Source: Taudactylus pleione
Lineage: Eukaryota; Chordata; Amphibia; Anura; Myobatrachidae
Assembly: GCA_031769625.1 (NCBI GenBank)
Contig: JAUIMM010002013.1
Span: forward strand, 143,086 to 207,085
Direction of reading: 5' to 3'
DNA length: 64,000 nucleotides
Shown here: piece after piece, positions 47,135 through 60,500 of the stretch
Position numbering within the stretch: position 1 is the stretch's first letter
Layout: each line of letters starts with the position of its first letter
The notes under the pieces: generated by a model
The model's database searches: none
Told to the model about the DNA's origin: nothing
What the model saw: the letters and a program-made list of their open reading frames with translations, nothing else
Position numbers and translations under genes: made by a program

Positions 47135-49065
47135 CCATTTCACATCACATTTGTGGGTCTTGGTCTTCAACACATCCAGTGAAATTTTGAGCTGTCTGTG
47201 TTTGCTACAAGAGGAGATAACACAAAGTATGCGCTTTTGTTGTTTCCATTGCTTTCAATGCATTTTGGCCTAAAACGTGCATTTGCTGTTTTCTCTTAAA
47301 CGCAACATGGGAGAAAAACCATTTCACATCACATTTGTGGGTCTTGGTCTTCAACACATCCAGTGAAATTTTGAGCTGTCTGTGTTTGCTACAAGAGGAG
47401 ATAACACAAAGTATGCGCTTTTGTGTTTCCATTGCTTTCAATGCATTTTGGCCTAAAACGTGCATTTGCTGTTTTCTCTCAAACGCAACATGGGAGAAAA
47501 ACTATTTCACATCACATTTGTGGGTCTTGGTCTTCAACACATCCAGTGAAATTTTGAGCTGTCTGTGTTTGCTACAAGAGGAGATATCACAAAGTATGCG
47601 CTTTTGTTATTTCCATTGCTTTCAATGCATTTTGGCCTAAAACTTGCATTTGCTGTTTTCTCTTAAACGCAACATGGGAGAAAAACCATTTCACATCACA
47701 TTTGTGGGTTTTGGTCTTCAACACATCCAGTGAAATTTTGAGCTGTCTGTGTTTGCTAAAAGAGGAGATAACACAAAGTATGCGCTTTTGTTGTTTTCAT
47801 TGCTTTCAATGCATTTTGGCCTAAAACGTGCATTTGCTGTTTTCTCTTAAACGCAACATGGGAGAAAAACCATTTCACATCACATTTGTGGGTCTTGGTC
47901 TTCAACACATCCAGTGAAATTTTGAGCTGTCTGTGTTTGCTACAAGAGGAGATATCACAAAGTATGCGCTTTTGTTATTTCCATTGCTTTCAATGCATTT
48001 TGGCCTAAAACTTGCATTTGCTGTTTTCTCTTAAACGCAACATGGGAGAAAAACCATTTCACATCACATTTGTGGGTCTTGGTCTTCAACACATCCAGTG
48101 AAATTTTGAGCTGTCTGTGTTTGCTACAAGAGGAGATATCACAAAGTATGCGCTTTTGTTATTTCCATTGCTTTCAATGCATTTTGGCCTAAAACTTGCA
48201 TTTGCTGTTTTCTCTTAAACGCAACATGGGAGAAAAACCATTTCACATCACATTTGTGGGTCTTGGTCTTCAACACATCCAGTGAAATTTTGAGCTGTCT
48301 GTGTTTGCAACAAGAGGAGATATCACAAAGTATGCGCTTTTGTTGTTTTCATTGCTTTCAATGCATTTTGGCCTAAAACGTGCATTTGCTGTTTTCTCTT
48401 AAACGCAACATGGGAGAAAAACCATTTCACATCACATTTGTGGGTCTTGGTCTTCAACACATCCAGTGAAATTTTGAGCTGTCTGTGTTTGCTACAAGAG
48501 GAGATATCACAAAGTTTGAACTTTTGTTATTTCCATTGCTTTCAATGCATTTTGGCCTAAAACTTGCATTTGCTGTTTTCTCTTAAACGCAACATGGGAG
48601 AAAAACCATTTCACATCAGATTTGTGGGTCTTGTTCTTCAACACATCCAGTGAAATTTTGAGCTGTCTGTGTTTGCTACAAGAGGAGATATTACAAAGTA
48701 TGCGCTTTTGTTGTTTTCATTGCTTTCAATGCATTTTGGCCTAAAACGAGCATTTGCTGTTTTCTCTTAAACGCAACATGGGAGAAAAACCATTTCACAT
48801 CACATTTGTGGTTTTTGGTCTTCAACACATCCAGTGAAATTTTGAGCTGTCTGTGTTTGCTCCAAGAGGAAGAGGAGATAACACAAAGTATGCGCTTTTG
48901 TTGTTTCCATTGCTTTCAATGCATTTTCGCCTAAAACGTGCAATTGCTGTTTTCTCTTAAACGCAACATGGGAGAAAAACCATTTCACATCACATTTGTG
49001 GGTCTTGGTCTTCAACACATCCAGTGAAATTTTGAGCTGTCTGTGTTTGCTACAAGAGGAGATAT
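47135..49065. repeat. 2764-bp-shift duplication, first copy
   Basis: Shares with 49.9-51.8 kb, at a constant shift of 2764 bp, the rare aaaaactatttcac (about 47498 and 50262), tgcaacaagagg (about 48306 and 51070) and the gtggtttttgg/gctccaagagg unit. It carries a private 6-bp insertion, gctccaagaggaagaggag at about 48861, absent from the second copy, and a private ttttcgcctaaaac near 48927. The shift equals 15 monomers plus 4 bp: the 6-bp insertion minus the one-base deletions of two 183-bp units. Confidence 0.82.
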
Positions 49066-49898
49066 CACAAAGTATGCGCTTTTGTTGTTTCCATTGCTTT
49101 CAATGCATTTTGGCCTAAAACGTGCATTTGCTGTTTTCTCTTAAATGCAAAATGGGAGAAAAACCATTTCACATCACATTTGTGGGTCTTGGTCTTCAAC
49201 ACATCCAGTGAAATTTTGAGCTGTCTGTGTTTGCTACAAGAGGAGATATCACAAAGTTTGAACTTTTGTTATTTCCATTGCTTTCAATGCATTTTGGCCT
49301 AAAACTTGCATTTGCTGTTTTCTCTTAAACGCTACATGGGAGAAAAACCATTTCACATCACATTTGTGGGTCTTGGTCTTCAACACATCCAGTGAAATTT
49401 TGAGCTGTCTCTGTTTGCTACAAGAGGAGATATCACAAAGTATGCGCTTTTGTTATTTCCATTGCATTCAATGCATTTTGGCCTAAAACTTGCATTTGCT
49501 GTTTTCTCTTAAACGCAGCATGGGAGAAAAACCATTTCACATCACATTTGTGGGTTTTGGTCTTCAACACATCCAGTGAAATTTTGAGCTGTCTGTGTTT
49601 GCTACAAGAGGAGATAACACAAAGTATGCGCTTTTGTTGTTTCCATTGCTTTCAATGCATTTTGGCCTAAAACGTGCATTTGCTGTTTTCTCTTAAACGC
49701 AACATGGGAGAAAAACCATTTCACATCACATTTGTGGGTTTTGGTCTTCAACACATCCAGTGAAATTTTGAGCTGTCTGTGTTTGCTACAAGAGGAGATA
49801 ACACAAAGTATGCGCTTTTGTGTTTCCATTGCTTTCAATGCATTTTGGCCTAAAACGTGCATTTGCTATTTTCTCTCAAACGCAACATGGGAGAAAAA

Positions 49899-51829
49899 CC
49901 ATTTCACATCACATTTGTGGGTCTTGGTCTTCAACACATCCAGTGAAATTTTGAGCTGTCTGTGTTTGCTACAAGAGGAGATAACACAAAGTATGCGCTT
50001 TTGTTGTTTCCATTGCTTTCAATGCATTTTGGCCTAAAACGTGCATTTGCTGTTTTCTCTTAAACGCAACATGGGAGAAAAACCATTTCACATCACATTT
50101 GTGGGTCTTGGTCTTCAACACATCCAGTGAAATTTTGAGCTGTCTGTGTTTGCTACAAGAGGAGATAACACAAAGTATGCGCTTTTGTGTTTCCATTGCT
50201 TTCAATGCATTTTGGCCTAAAACGTGCATTTGCTGTTTTCTCTCAAACGCAACATGGGAGAAAAACTATTTCACATCACATTTGTGGGTCTTGGTCTTCA
50301 ACACATCCAGTGAAATTTTGAGCTGTCTGTGTTTGCTACAAGAGGAGATATCACAAAGTATGCGCTTTTGTTATTTCCATTGCTTTCAATGCATTTTGGC
50401 CTAAAACTTGCATTTGCTGTTTTCTCTTAAACGCAACATGGGAGAAAAACCATTTCACATCACATTTGTGGGTTTTGGTCTTCAACACATCCAGTGAAAT
50501 TTTGAGCTGTCTGTGTTTGCTAAAAGAGGAGATAACACAAAGTATGCGCTTTTGTTGTTTTCATTGCTTTCAATGCATTTTGGCCTAAAACGTGCATTTG
50601 CTGTTTTCTCTTAAACGCAACATGGGAGAAAAACCATTTCACATCACATTTGTGGGTCTTGGTCTTCAACACATCCAGTGAAATTTTGAGCTGTCTGTGT
50701 TTGCTACAAGAGGAGATATCACAAAGTATGCGCTTTTGTTATTTCCATTGCTTTCAATGCATTTTGGCCTAAAACTTGCATTTGCTGTTTTCTCTTAAAC
50801 GCAACATGGGAGAAAAACCATTTCACATCACATTTGTGGGTCTTGGTCTTCAACACATCCAGTGAAATTTTGAGCTGTCTGTGTTTGCTACAAGAGGAGA
50901 TATCACAAAGTATGCGCTTTTGTTATTTCCATTGCTTTCAATGCATTTTGGCCTAAAACTTGCATTTGCTGTTTTCTCTTAAACGCAACATGGGAGAAAA
51001 ACCATTTCACATCACATTTGTGGGTCTTGGTCTTCAACACATCCAGTGAAATTTTGAGCTGTCTGTGTTTGCAACAAGAGGAGATATCACAAAGTATGCG
51101 CTTTTGTTGTTTTCATTGCTTTCAATGCATTTTGGCCTAAAACGTGCATTTGCTGTTTTCTCTTAAACGCAACATGGGAGAAAAACCATTTCACATCACA
51201 TTTGTGGGTCTTGGTCTTCAACACATCCAGTGAAATTTTGAGCTGTCTGTGTTTGCTACAAGAGGAGATATCACAAAGTTTGAACTTTTGTTATTTCCAT
51301 TGCTTTCAATGCATTTTGGCCTAAAACTTGCATTTGCTGTTTTCTCTTAAACGCAACATGGGAGAAAAACCATTTCACATCAGATTTGTGGGTCTTGTTC
51401 TTCAACACATCCAGTGAAATTTTGAGCTGTCTGTGTTTGCTACAAGAGGAGATATCACAAAGTATGCGCTTTTGTTGTTTTCATTGCTTTCAATGCATTT
51501 TGGCCTAAAACGAGCATTTGCTGTTTTCTCTTAAACGCAACATGGGAGAAAAACCATTTCACATCACATTTGTGGTTTTTGGTCTTCAACACATCCAGTG
51601 AAATTTTGAGCTGTCTGTGTTTGCTCCAAGAGGAGATAACACAAAGTATGTGCTTTTGTTGTTTCCATTGCTTTCAATGCATTTTGGCCTAAAACGTGCA
51701 TTTGCTGTTTTCTCTTAAACGCAACATGGGAGAAAAACCATTTCACATCACATTTGTGGGTCTTGGTCTTCAACACATCCAGTGAAATTTTGAGCTGTCT
51801 GTGTTTGCTACAAGAGGAGATATCACAAA
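49899..51829. repeat. 2764-bp-shift duplication, second copy
   Basis: Partner of the block at 47.1-49.1 kb, with the same sequence of subtypes and rare variants. After about 51.83 kb the copies diverge: this one runs into a caaagtttgaac unit and the lead-in to inverted block 4, whereas the first copy continues into an aaatgcaaaatggg unit. Limits are approximate. Confidence 0.8.
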
Positions 51830-51929
51830 GTTTGAACTTTTGTTATTTCCATTGCTTTCAATGCATTTTGGCCTAAAACTTGCATTTGCTGTTTTCTCTT
51901 AAACGCAACATGGGAGAAAAACCATTTCA

Positions 51930-53214
51930 CATCACATTTGTGGGTTTTGGTCTTCAACACATCCAGTGAAATTTTGAGCTGTCTGTGTTTGCTACAAGAG
52001 GAGATATCACAAAGTTTGAACTTTTGTTATTTCCATTGCTTTCAATGCATTTTGGCCTAAAACTTGCATTTGCTGTTTTCTCTTAAACGCAACATGGGAG
52101 AAAAACCATTTTGACATCACATTTGTGGGTTTTGGTCTTCAACACATCCAGTGAAATTTTGAGCTGTCTGTGTTTGCTACAAGAGGAGATAACACAAAGT
52201 ATGCGCTTTTGTTATTTTCATTGCTTTCAATGCATTTTGGCCTAAAACGTGCATTTGCTGTTTTCTCTTAAACGCAACATGGGAGAAAAACCATTTCACA
52301 TCACATTTGTGGGTCTTGGTCTTCAACACATCCAGTGAAATTTTGAGCTGTCTGTGTTTGCTACAAGAGGAGATAACACAAAGTATGCGCTTTTGTTGTT
52401 TCCATTGCTTTCAATGCATTTTGGCCTAAAACGTGGATGTGTTGAAGACCAAGACCCACAAATGTGATGTGAAATCGTTTTTCTCCCATGTTGCGTTTAA
52501 GAGAAAACAGCAAATGCACGTTTTAGGCCAAAATGCATTGAAAGCAATGGAAACAACAAAAGCGCATACTTTGTGATATCTCCTCTTGTAGCAAACACAG
52601 ACAGCTCAAAATTTCACTGGATGTGTTGAAGACCAAGACCCACAAATGTGATGTGAAATGGTTTTTCTCCCATGTTGCGTTTAAGAGAAAACAGCAAATG
52701 CACGTTTTTGGCCAAAATGCATTGAAAGCAATGGAAACACAAAAGCGCATACTTTGTGTTATCTCCTCTTGTAGCAAACACAGACAGCTCAAAATTTCAC
52801 TGGATGTGTTGAAGACCAAGACCCACAAATGTGATGTGAAATGGTTTTTCTCCCATGTTGCGTTTAAGAGAAAACAGTAAATGCACGTTTTAGGCCAAAA
52901 TGCATCGAAAGCAATGGAAACAACAAAAGCGCATACTTTGTGTTATCTCCTCTTGTAGCAAACACAGACAGCTCAAAATTTCACTGGATGTGTTGAAGAC
53001 CAAAACCCACAAATGTGATGTGAAATGGTTTTTCTCCCATGTTGCATTTTGGTCTTCAACACATCCAGTGAAATTTTGAGCTGTCTGTGTTTGCTACAAG
53101 AGGAGATAACACTAAGTATTTGCTTTTGTTTTTTCCATTGCTTTCAATGCATTTTGGCCTAAAACGTGCATTTGCTCTTTTCTCTTAAACGCAACATGGG
53201 AGAAAAACCATTTC
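51930..53214. repeat. 1285-bp tandem duplication containing inverted block 4, first copy
   Basis: A seven-monomer unit with its inverted block repeats at 53.2-54.5 kb with a 1285-bp shift. The rare tttgctcttttctc occurs at 53171 and 54456, exactly 1285 bp apart, and nowhere else that I saw. The first copy has a private extra base in ccattttgacatcac near 52110. After the second copy the array continues as it does after inverted block 2, so the duplicated unit was inserted in tandem. Confidence 0.88.
52435..53049 (-). repeat. Inverted satellite block 4 (about 3.3 monomers)
   Basis: The entry junction aaaacgtggatgtgttgaag and exit junction gttgcattttggtcttc are identical to blocks 1, 2, 3 and 5. 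The internal markers appear in the same order (tcgtttttctc, then gaaacacaaaag, then catcgaaagc). The following unit has cactaagtatttgc. Confidence 0.95.
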
Positions 53215-54499
53215 ACATCACATTTGTGGGTTTTGGTCTTCAACACATCCAGTGAAATTTTGAGCTGTCTGTGTTTGCTACAAGAGGAGATATCACAAAG
53301 TTTGAACTTTTGTTATTTCCATTGCTTTCAATGCATTTTGGCCTAAAACTTGCATTTGCTGTTTTCTCTTAAACGCAACATGGGAGAAAAACCATTTCAC
53401 ATCACATTTGTGGGTTTTGGTCTTCAACACATCCAGTGAAATTTTGAGCTGTCTGTGTTTGCTACAAGAGGAGATAACACAAAGTATGCGCTTTTGTTAT
53501 TTTCATTGCTTTCAATGCATTTTGGCCTAAAACGTGCATTTGCTGTTTTCTCTTAAACGCAACATGGGAGAAAAACCATTTCACATCACATTTGTGGGTC
53601 TTGGTCTTCAACACATCCAGTGAAATTTTGAGCTGTCTGTGTTTGCTACAAGAGGAGATAACACAAAGTATGCGCTTTTGTTGTTTCCATTGCTTTCAAT
53701 GCATTTTGGCCTAAAACGTGGATGTGTTGAAGACCAAGACCCACAAATGTGATGTGAAATCGTTTTTCTCCCATGTTGCGTTTAAGAGAAAACAGCAAAT
53801 GCACGTTTTAGGCCAAAATGCATTGAAAGCAATGGAAACAACAAAAGCGCATACTTTGTGATATCTCCTCTTGTAGCAAACACAGACAGCTCAAAATTTC
53901 ACTGGATGTGTTGAAGACCAAGACCCACAAATGTGATGTGAAATGGTTTTTCTCCCATGTTGCGTTTAAGAGAAAACAGCAAATGCACGTTTTTGGCCAA
54001 AATGCATTGAAAGCAATGGAAACACAAAAGCGCATACTTTGTGTTATCTCCTCTTGTAGCAAACACAGACAGCTCAAAATTTCACTGGATGTGTTGAAGA
54101 CCAAGACCCACAAATGTGATGTGAAATGGTTTTTCTCCCATGTTGCGTTTAAGAGAAAACAGTAAATGCACGTTTTAGGCCAAAATGCATCGAAAGCAAT
54201 GGAAACAACAAAAGCGCATACTTTGTGTTATCTCCTCTTGTAGCAAACACAGACAGCTCAAAATTTCACTGGATGTGTTGAAGACCAAAACCCACAAATG
54301 TGATGTGAAATGGTTTTTCTCCCATGTTGCATTTTGGTCTTCAACACATCCAGTGAAATTTTGAGCTGTCTGTGTTTGCTACAAGAGGAGATAACACTAA
54401 GTATTTGCTTTTGTTTTTTCCATTGCTTTCAATGCATTTTGGCCTAAAACGTGCATTTGCTCTTTTCTCTTAAACGCAACATGGGAGAAAAACCATTTC
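53215..54499. repeat. 1285-bp tandem duplication containing inverted block 5, second copy
   Basis: Second copy of the 51.93-53.21 kb unit. It carries the same tttgctcttttctc variant and a near-identical inverted block, without the extra base of the first copy. Boundaries are approximate because the joint falls within ordinary monomer sequence. Confidence 0.87.
53720..54334 (-). repeat. Inverted satellite block 5 (about 3.3 monomers)
   Basis: Appears identical in junctions and internal markers to block 4, which lies 1285 bp upstream, and arose by the tandem duplication of that segment. Confidence 0.95.
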
Positions 54500-57400
54500 A
54501 CATCACATTTGTGGGTCTTGGTCTTCAACACATCCAGTGAAATTTTGAGCTGTCTGTGTTTGCTACAAGAGGAGATATCACAAAGTATGCGCTTTTGTTG
54601 TTTCCATTGCTTTCAATGCATTTTGGCCTAAAACGTGCATTTGCTGTTTTCTCTTAAATGCAACATGGGAGAAAAACCATTTCACATCACATTTGTGGGT
54701 CTTGGTCTTCAACACATCCAGTGAAATTTTGAGCTGTCTGTGTTTGCTACAAGAGGAGATATCACAAAGTTTGAACTTTTGTTATTTCCATTGCTTTCAA
54801 TGCATTTTGGCCTAAAACTTGCATTTGCTGTTTTCTCTTAAACGCAACATGGGAGAAAAACCATTTCACATCACATTTGTGGGTCTTGGTCTTCAACACA
54901 TCCAGTGAAATTTTGAGCTGTCTCTGTTTGCTACAAGAGGAGATATCACAAAGTATGCGCTTTTGTTATTTCCATTGCATTCAATGCATTTTGGCCTAAA
55001 ACTTGCATTTGCTGTTTTCTCTTAAATGCAGCATGGGAGAAAAACCATTTCACATCACATTTGTGGGTTTTGGTCTTCAACACATCCAGTGAAATTTTGA
55101 GCTGTCTGTGTTTGCTACAAGAGGAGATAACACAAAGTATGCGCTTTTGTTGTTTCCATTGCTTTCAATGCATTTTGGCCTAAAACTTGCATTTGCTGTT
55201 TTCTCTTAAACGCAACATGGGAGAAAAACCATTTCACATCAGATTTGTGGGTCTTGGTCTTCAACACATCCAGTGAAATTTTGAGCTGTCTGTGTTTGCT
55301 ACAAGAGGAGATATCACAAAGTTTGAACTTTTGTTATTTCCATTGCTTTCAATGCATTTTGGCCTAAAACTTGCATTTGCTGTTTTCTCTTAAACGCAAC
55401 ATGGGAGAAAAACCATTTCACATCACATTTGTGGGTCTTGGTCTTCAACGCATCCAGTGAAATTTTGAGCTGTCTGTGTTTGCTACAAGAGGAGATATCA
55501 CAAAGTATGCGCTTTTGTTGTTTCCATTGCTTTCAATGCATTTGGGCCTAAAACGTGCATTTGCTGTTTTCTCTTAAACGCAACATGGAAGAAAAACCAT
55601 TTCACATCACATTTGTGGGTTTTGGTCTTCAATACATCCAGTGAAATTTTGAGCTGTCTGTGTTTGCTACAAGAGGAGATAACACAAAGTATGCGCTTTT
55701 GTTATTTCCATTGCTTTCAATGCATTTTGGCCTAAAACTTGCATTTGCTGTTTTGTCTTAAACGCAACATGGGAGATAAACCATTTCACATCACATTTGT
55801 GGGTTTTGGTCTTCAACACATCCAGTGAAATTTTGAGCTGTCTGTGTTTGCTACAAGAGGAGATAACACAAAGTATGCGCTTTTGTTGTTTTCATTGCTT
55901 TCAATGCATTTTGGCCTAAAACGTGCATTTGCTGTTTTCTCTTAAACGCAACATGGGAGAAAAACCATTTCACATCACATTTGTGGGTCTTGGTCTTCAA
56001 CACATCCAGTGAAATTTTGAGCTGTCTGTGTTTGCTACAAGAGGAGATATCACAAAGTATGCGCTTTTGTTATTTCCATTGCTTTCAATGCATTTTGGCC
56101 TAAAACTTGCATTTGCTGTTTTCTCTTAAACGCAACATGGGAGAAAAACCATTTCACATCACATTTGTGGGTTTTGGTCTTCAACACATCCAGTGAAATT
56201 TTGAGCTGTCTGTGTTTGCTACAAGAGGAGATAACACAAAGAATGCGCTTTTGTTGTTTCCATTGCTTTCAATGCATTTTGGCCTAAAACGTGCATTTGC
56301 TGTTTTCTCTTAAACGCAACATGGGAGAAAAACCATTTCACATCACATTTGTGGGTCTTGGTCTTCAACACATCCAGTGAAATTTTGAGCTGTCTGTGTT
56401 TGCTACAAGAGGAGATATCACAAAGTATGCGCTTTTGTTGTTTCCATTGCTTTCAATGCATTTTGGCCTAAAACGTGCATTTGCTGTTTTCTCTTAAATG
56501 CAACATGGGAGAAAAACCATTTCACATCACATTTGTGGGTCTTGGTCTTCAACACATCCAGTGAAATTTTGAGCTGTCTGTGTTTGCTACAAGAGGAGAT
56601 ATCACAAAGTTTGAACTTTTGTTATTTCCATTGCTTTCAATGCATTTTGGCCTAAAACTTGCATTTGCTGTTTTCTCTCAAAAAGGCAACATGGGAGAAA
56701 AACCATTTCACATCACATTTGTGGGTCTTGGTCTTCAACACATCCAGTGAAATTTTGAGCTGTCTCTGTTTGCTACAAGAGGAGATATCACAAAGTATGC
56801 GCTTTTGTTATTTCCATTGCATTCAATGCATTTTGGCCTAAAACTTGCATTTGCTGTTTTCTCTTAAACGCAGCATGGGAGAAAAACCATTTCACATCAC
56901 ATTTGTGGGTCTTGGTCTTCAACACATCCAGTGAAATTTTGAGCTGTCTGTGTTTGCTACAAGAGGAGATATCACAAAGTATGCGCTTTTGTTGTTTTCA
57001 TTGCTTTCAATGCATTTTGGCCTAAAACGTGCATTTGCTGTTTTCTCTTAAACGCAACATGGGAGAAAAACCATTTCACATCACATTTGTGGGTCTTGGT
57101 CTTCAACACATCCAGTGAAATTTTGAGCTGTCTGTGTTTGCTACAAGAGGAGATATCACAAAGTATGCGCTTTTGTTGTTTTCATTGCTTTCAATGCATT
57201 TTGGCCTAAAACGTGCATTTGCTGTTTTCTCTTAAACGCAACATGGGAGAAAAACCATTTCACATCACATTTGTGGGTCTTGGTCTTCAACACATCCAGT
57301 GAAATTTTGAGCTGTCTGTGTTTGCTAAAAGAGGAGATAACACAAAGTATGCGCTTTTGTTGTTTCCATTGCTTTCAATGCATTTTGGCCTAAAACGTGC

Positions 57401-57519
57401 ATTTGCTGTTTTCTCTTAAACGCAACATGGGAGAAAAACCATTTCACATCACATTTGTGGGTCTTGGTCTTCAACACATCCAGTGAAATTTTGAGCTGTC
57501 TGTGTTTGCTACAAGAGGA

Positions 57520-60500
57520 GATATCACAAAGTGTGCGCTTTTGTTATTTCCATTGCTTTCAATGCATTTTGGCCTAAAACTTGCATTTGCTGTTTTCTCT
57601 TAAACGCAACATGGGAGAAAAACCATTTCACATCAGATTTGTGGGTCTTGTTCTTCAACACATCCAGTGAAATTTTGAGCTGTCTGTGTTTGCTAAAAGA
57701 GGAGATATCACAAAGTATGCGCTTTTGTTGTTTTCATTGCTTTCAATGCATTTTGGCCTAAAACGAGCATTTGCTGTTTTCTCTTAAACGCAACATGGGA
57801 GAAAAACCATTTCACATCACATTTGTGGTTTTTGGTCTTCAACACATCCAGTGAAATTTTGAGCTGTCTGTGTTTGCTCCAAGAGGAGATAACACAAAGT
57901 ATGTGCTTTTGTTGTTTCCATTGCTTTCAATGCATTTTGGCCTAAAACGTGCATTTGCTGTTTTCTCTTAAACGCAACATGGGAGAAAAACCATTTCACA
58001 TCACATTTGTGGGTCTTGGTCTTCAACACATCCAGTGAAATTTTGAGCTGTCTGTGTTTGCTACAAGAGGAGATATCACAAAGTATGCGCTTTTGTTGTT
58101 TCCATTGCTTTCAATGCATTTTGGCCTAAAACGTGCATTTGCTGTTTTCTCTTAAATGCAAAATGGGAGAAAAACCATTTCACATCACATTTGTGGGTCT
58201 TGGTCTTCAACACATCCAGTGAAATTTTGAGCTGTCTGTGTTTGCTACAAGAGGAGATATCACAAAGTTTGAACTTTTGTTATTTCCATTGCTTTCAATG
58301 CATTTTGGCCTAAAACTTGCATTTGCTGTTTTCTCTTAAACGCAACATGGGAGAAAAACCATTTCACATCACATTTGTGGGTCTTGGTCTTCAACACATC
58401 CAGTGAAATTTTGAGCTGTCTCTGTTTGCTACAAGAGGAGATATCACAAAGTATGCGCTTTTGTTATTTCCATTGCATTCAATGCATTTTGGCCTAAAAC
58501 TTGCATTTGCTGTTTTCTCTTAAATGCAGCATGGGAGAAAAACCATTTCACATCACATTTGAGGGTTTTGGTCTTCAACACATCCAGTGAAATTTTGAGC
58601 TGTCTGTGTTTGCTACAAGAGGAGATAACACAAAGTATGCGCTTTTGTTGTTTCCATTGCTTTCAATGCATTTTGGCCTAAAACGTGCATTTGCTGTTTT
58701 CTCTTAAACGCAACATGGGAGAAAAACCATTTCACATCACATTTGTGGGTTTTGGTCTTCAACACATCCAGTGAAATTTTGAGCTGTCTGTGTTTGCTAC
58801 AAGAGGAGATAACACTAAGTATGTGCTTTTGTTGTTTCCATTGCTTTCAATGCATTTTGGCCTAAAACGTGCATTTGCTGTTTTCTCTTAAACGCAACAT
58901 GGGAGAAAAACCATTTCACATCACATTTGTGGGTCTTGGTCTTCAACACATCCAGTGAAATTTTGAGCTGTCTGTGTTTGCTACAAGAGGAGATATCACA
59001 AAGTATGCGCTTTTGTTGTTTCCATTGCTTTCAATGCATTTTGGCCTAAAACGTGCATTTGCTGTTTTCTCTTAAATGCAACATGGGAGAAAAACCATTT
59101 CACATCACATTTGTGGGTCTTGGTCTTCAACACATCCAGTGAAATTTTGAGCTGTCTGTGTTTGCTACAAGAGGAGATATCACAAAGTTTGAACTTTTGT
59201 TATTTCCATTGCTTTCAATGCATTTTGGCCTAAAACTTGCATTTGCTGTTTTCTCTTAAACGCAACATGGGAGAAAAACCATTTCACATCACATTTGTGG
59301 GTCTTGGTCTTCAACACATCCAGTGAAATTTTGAGCTGTCTCTGCTTGCTACAAGAGGAGATATCACAAAGTATGCGCTTTTGTTATTTCCATTGCATTC
59401 AATGCATTTTGGCCTAAAACTTGCATTTGCTGTTTTCTCTTAAATGCAGCATGGGAGAAAAACCATTTCACATCACATTTGTGGGTTTTGGTCTTCAACA
59501 CATCCAGTGAAATTTTGAGCTGTCTGTGTTTGCTACAAGAGGAGATAACACAAAGTATGCGCTTTTGTTGTTTCCATTGCTTTCAATGCATTTTGGCCTA
59601 AAACGTGCATTTGCTGTTTTCTCTTAAACGCAACATGGGAGAAAAACCATTTCACATCACATTTGTGGGTTTTGGTCTTCAACACATCCAGTGAAATTTT
59701 GAGCTGTCTGTGTTTGCTACAAGAGGAGATAACACAAAGTATGCGCTTTTGTGTTTCCATTGCTTTCAATGCATTTTGGCCTAAAACGTGCATTTGCTGT
59801 TTTCTCTCAAACGCAACATGGGAGAAAAACCATTTCACATCACATTTGTGGGTCTTGGTCTTCAACACATCCAGTGAAATTTTGAGCTGTCTGTGTTTGC
59901 TACAAGAGGAGATATCACAAAGTATGCGCTTTTGTTATTTCCATTGCTTTCAATGCATTTTGGCCTAAAACTTGCATTTGCTGTTTTCTCTTAAACGCAA
60001 CATGGGAGAAAAACCATTTCACATCACATTTGTGGGTCTTGGTCTTCAACACATCCAGTGAAATTTTGAGCTGTCTCTGTTTGCTACAAGAGGAGATATC
60101 ACAAAGTATGCGCTTTTGTTATTTCCATTGCATTCAATGCATTTTGGCCTAAAACGTGCATTTGCTGTTTTCTCTTAAATGCAACATGGGAGAAAAACCA
60201 TTTCACATCACATTTGTGGGTCTTGGTCTTCAACACATCCAGTGAAATTTTGAGCTGTCTGTGTTTGCTACAAGAGGAGATATCACAAAGTTTGAACTTT
60301 TGTTATTTCCATTGCTTTCAATGCATTTTGGCCTAAAACTTGCATTTGCTGTTTTCTCTTAAACGCAACATGGGAGAAAAAACCATTTCACATCACATTT
60401 GTGGGTCTTGGTCTTCAACACATCCAGTGAAATTTTGAGCTGTCTCTGTTTGCTACAAGAGGAGATATCACAAAGTATGCGCTTTTGTTATTTCCATTGC

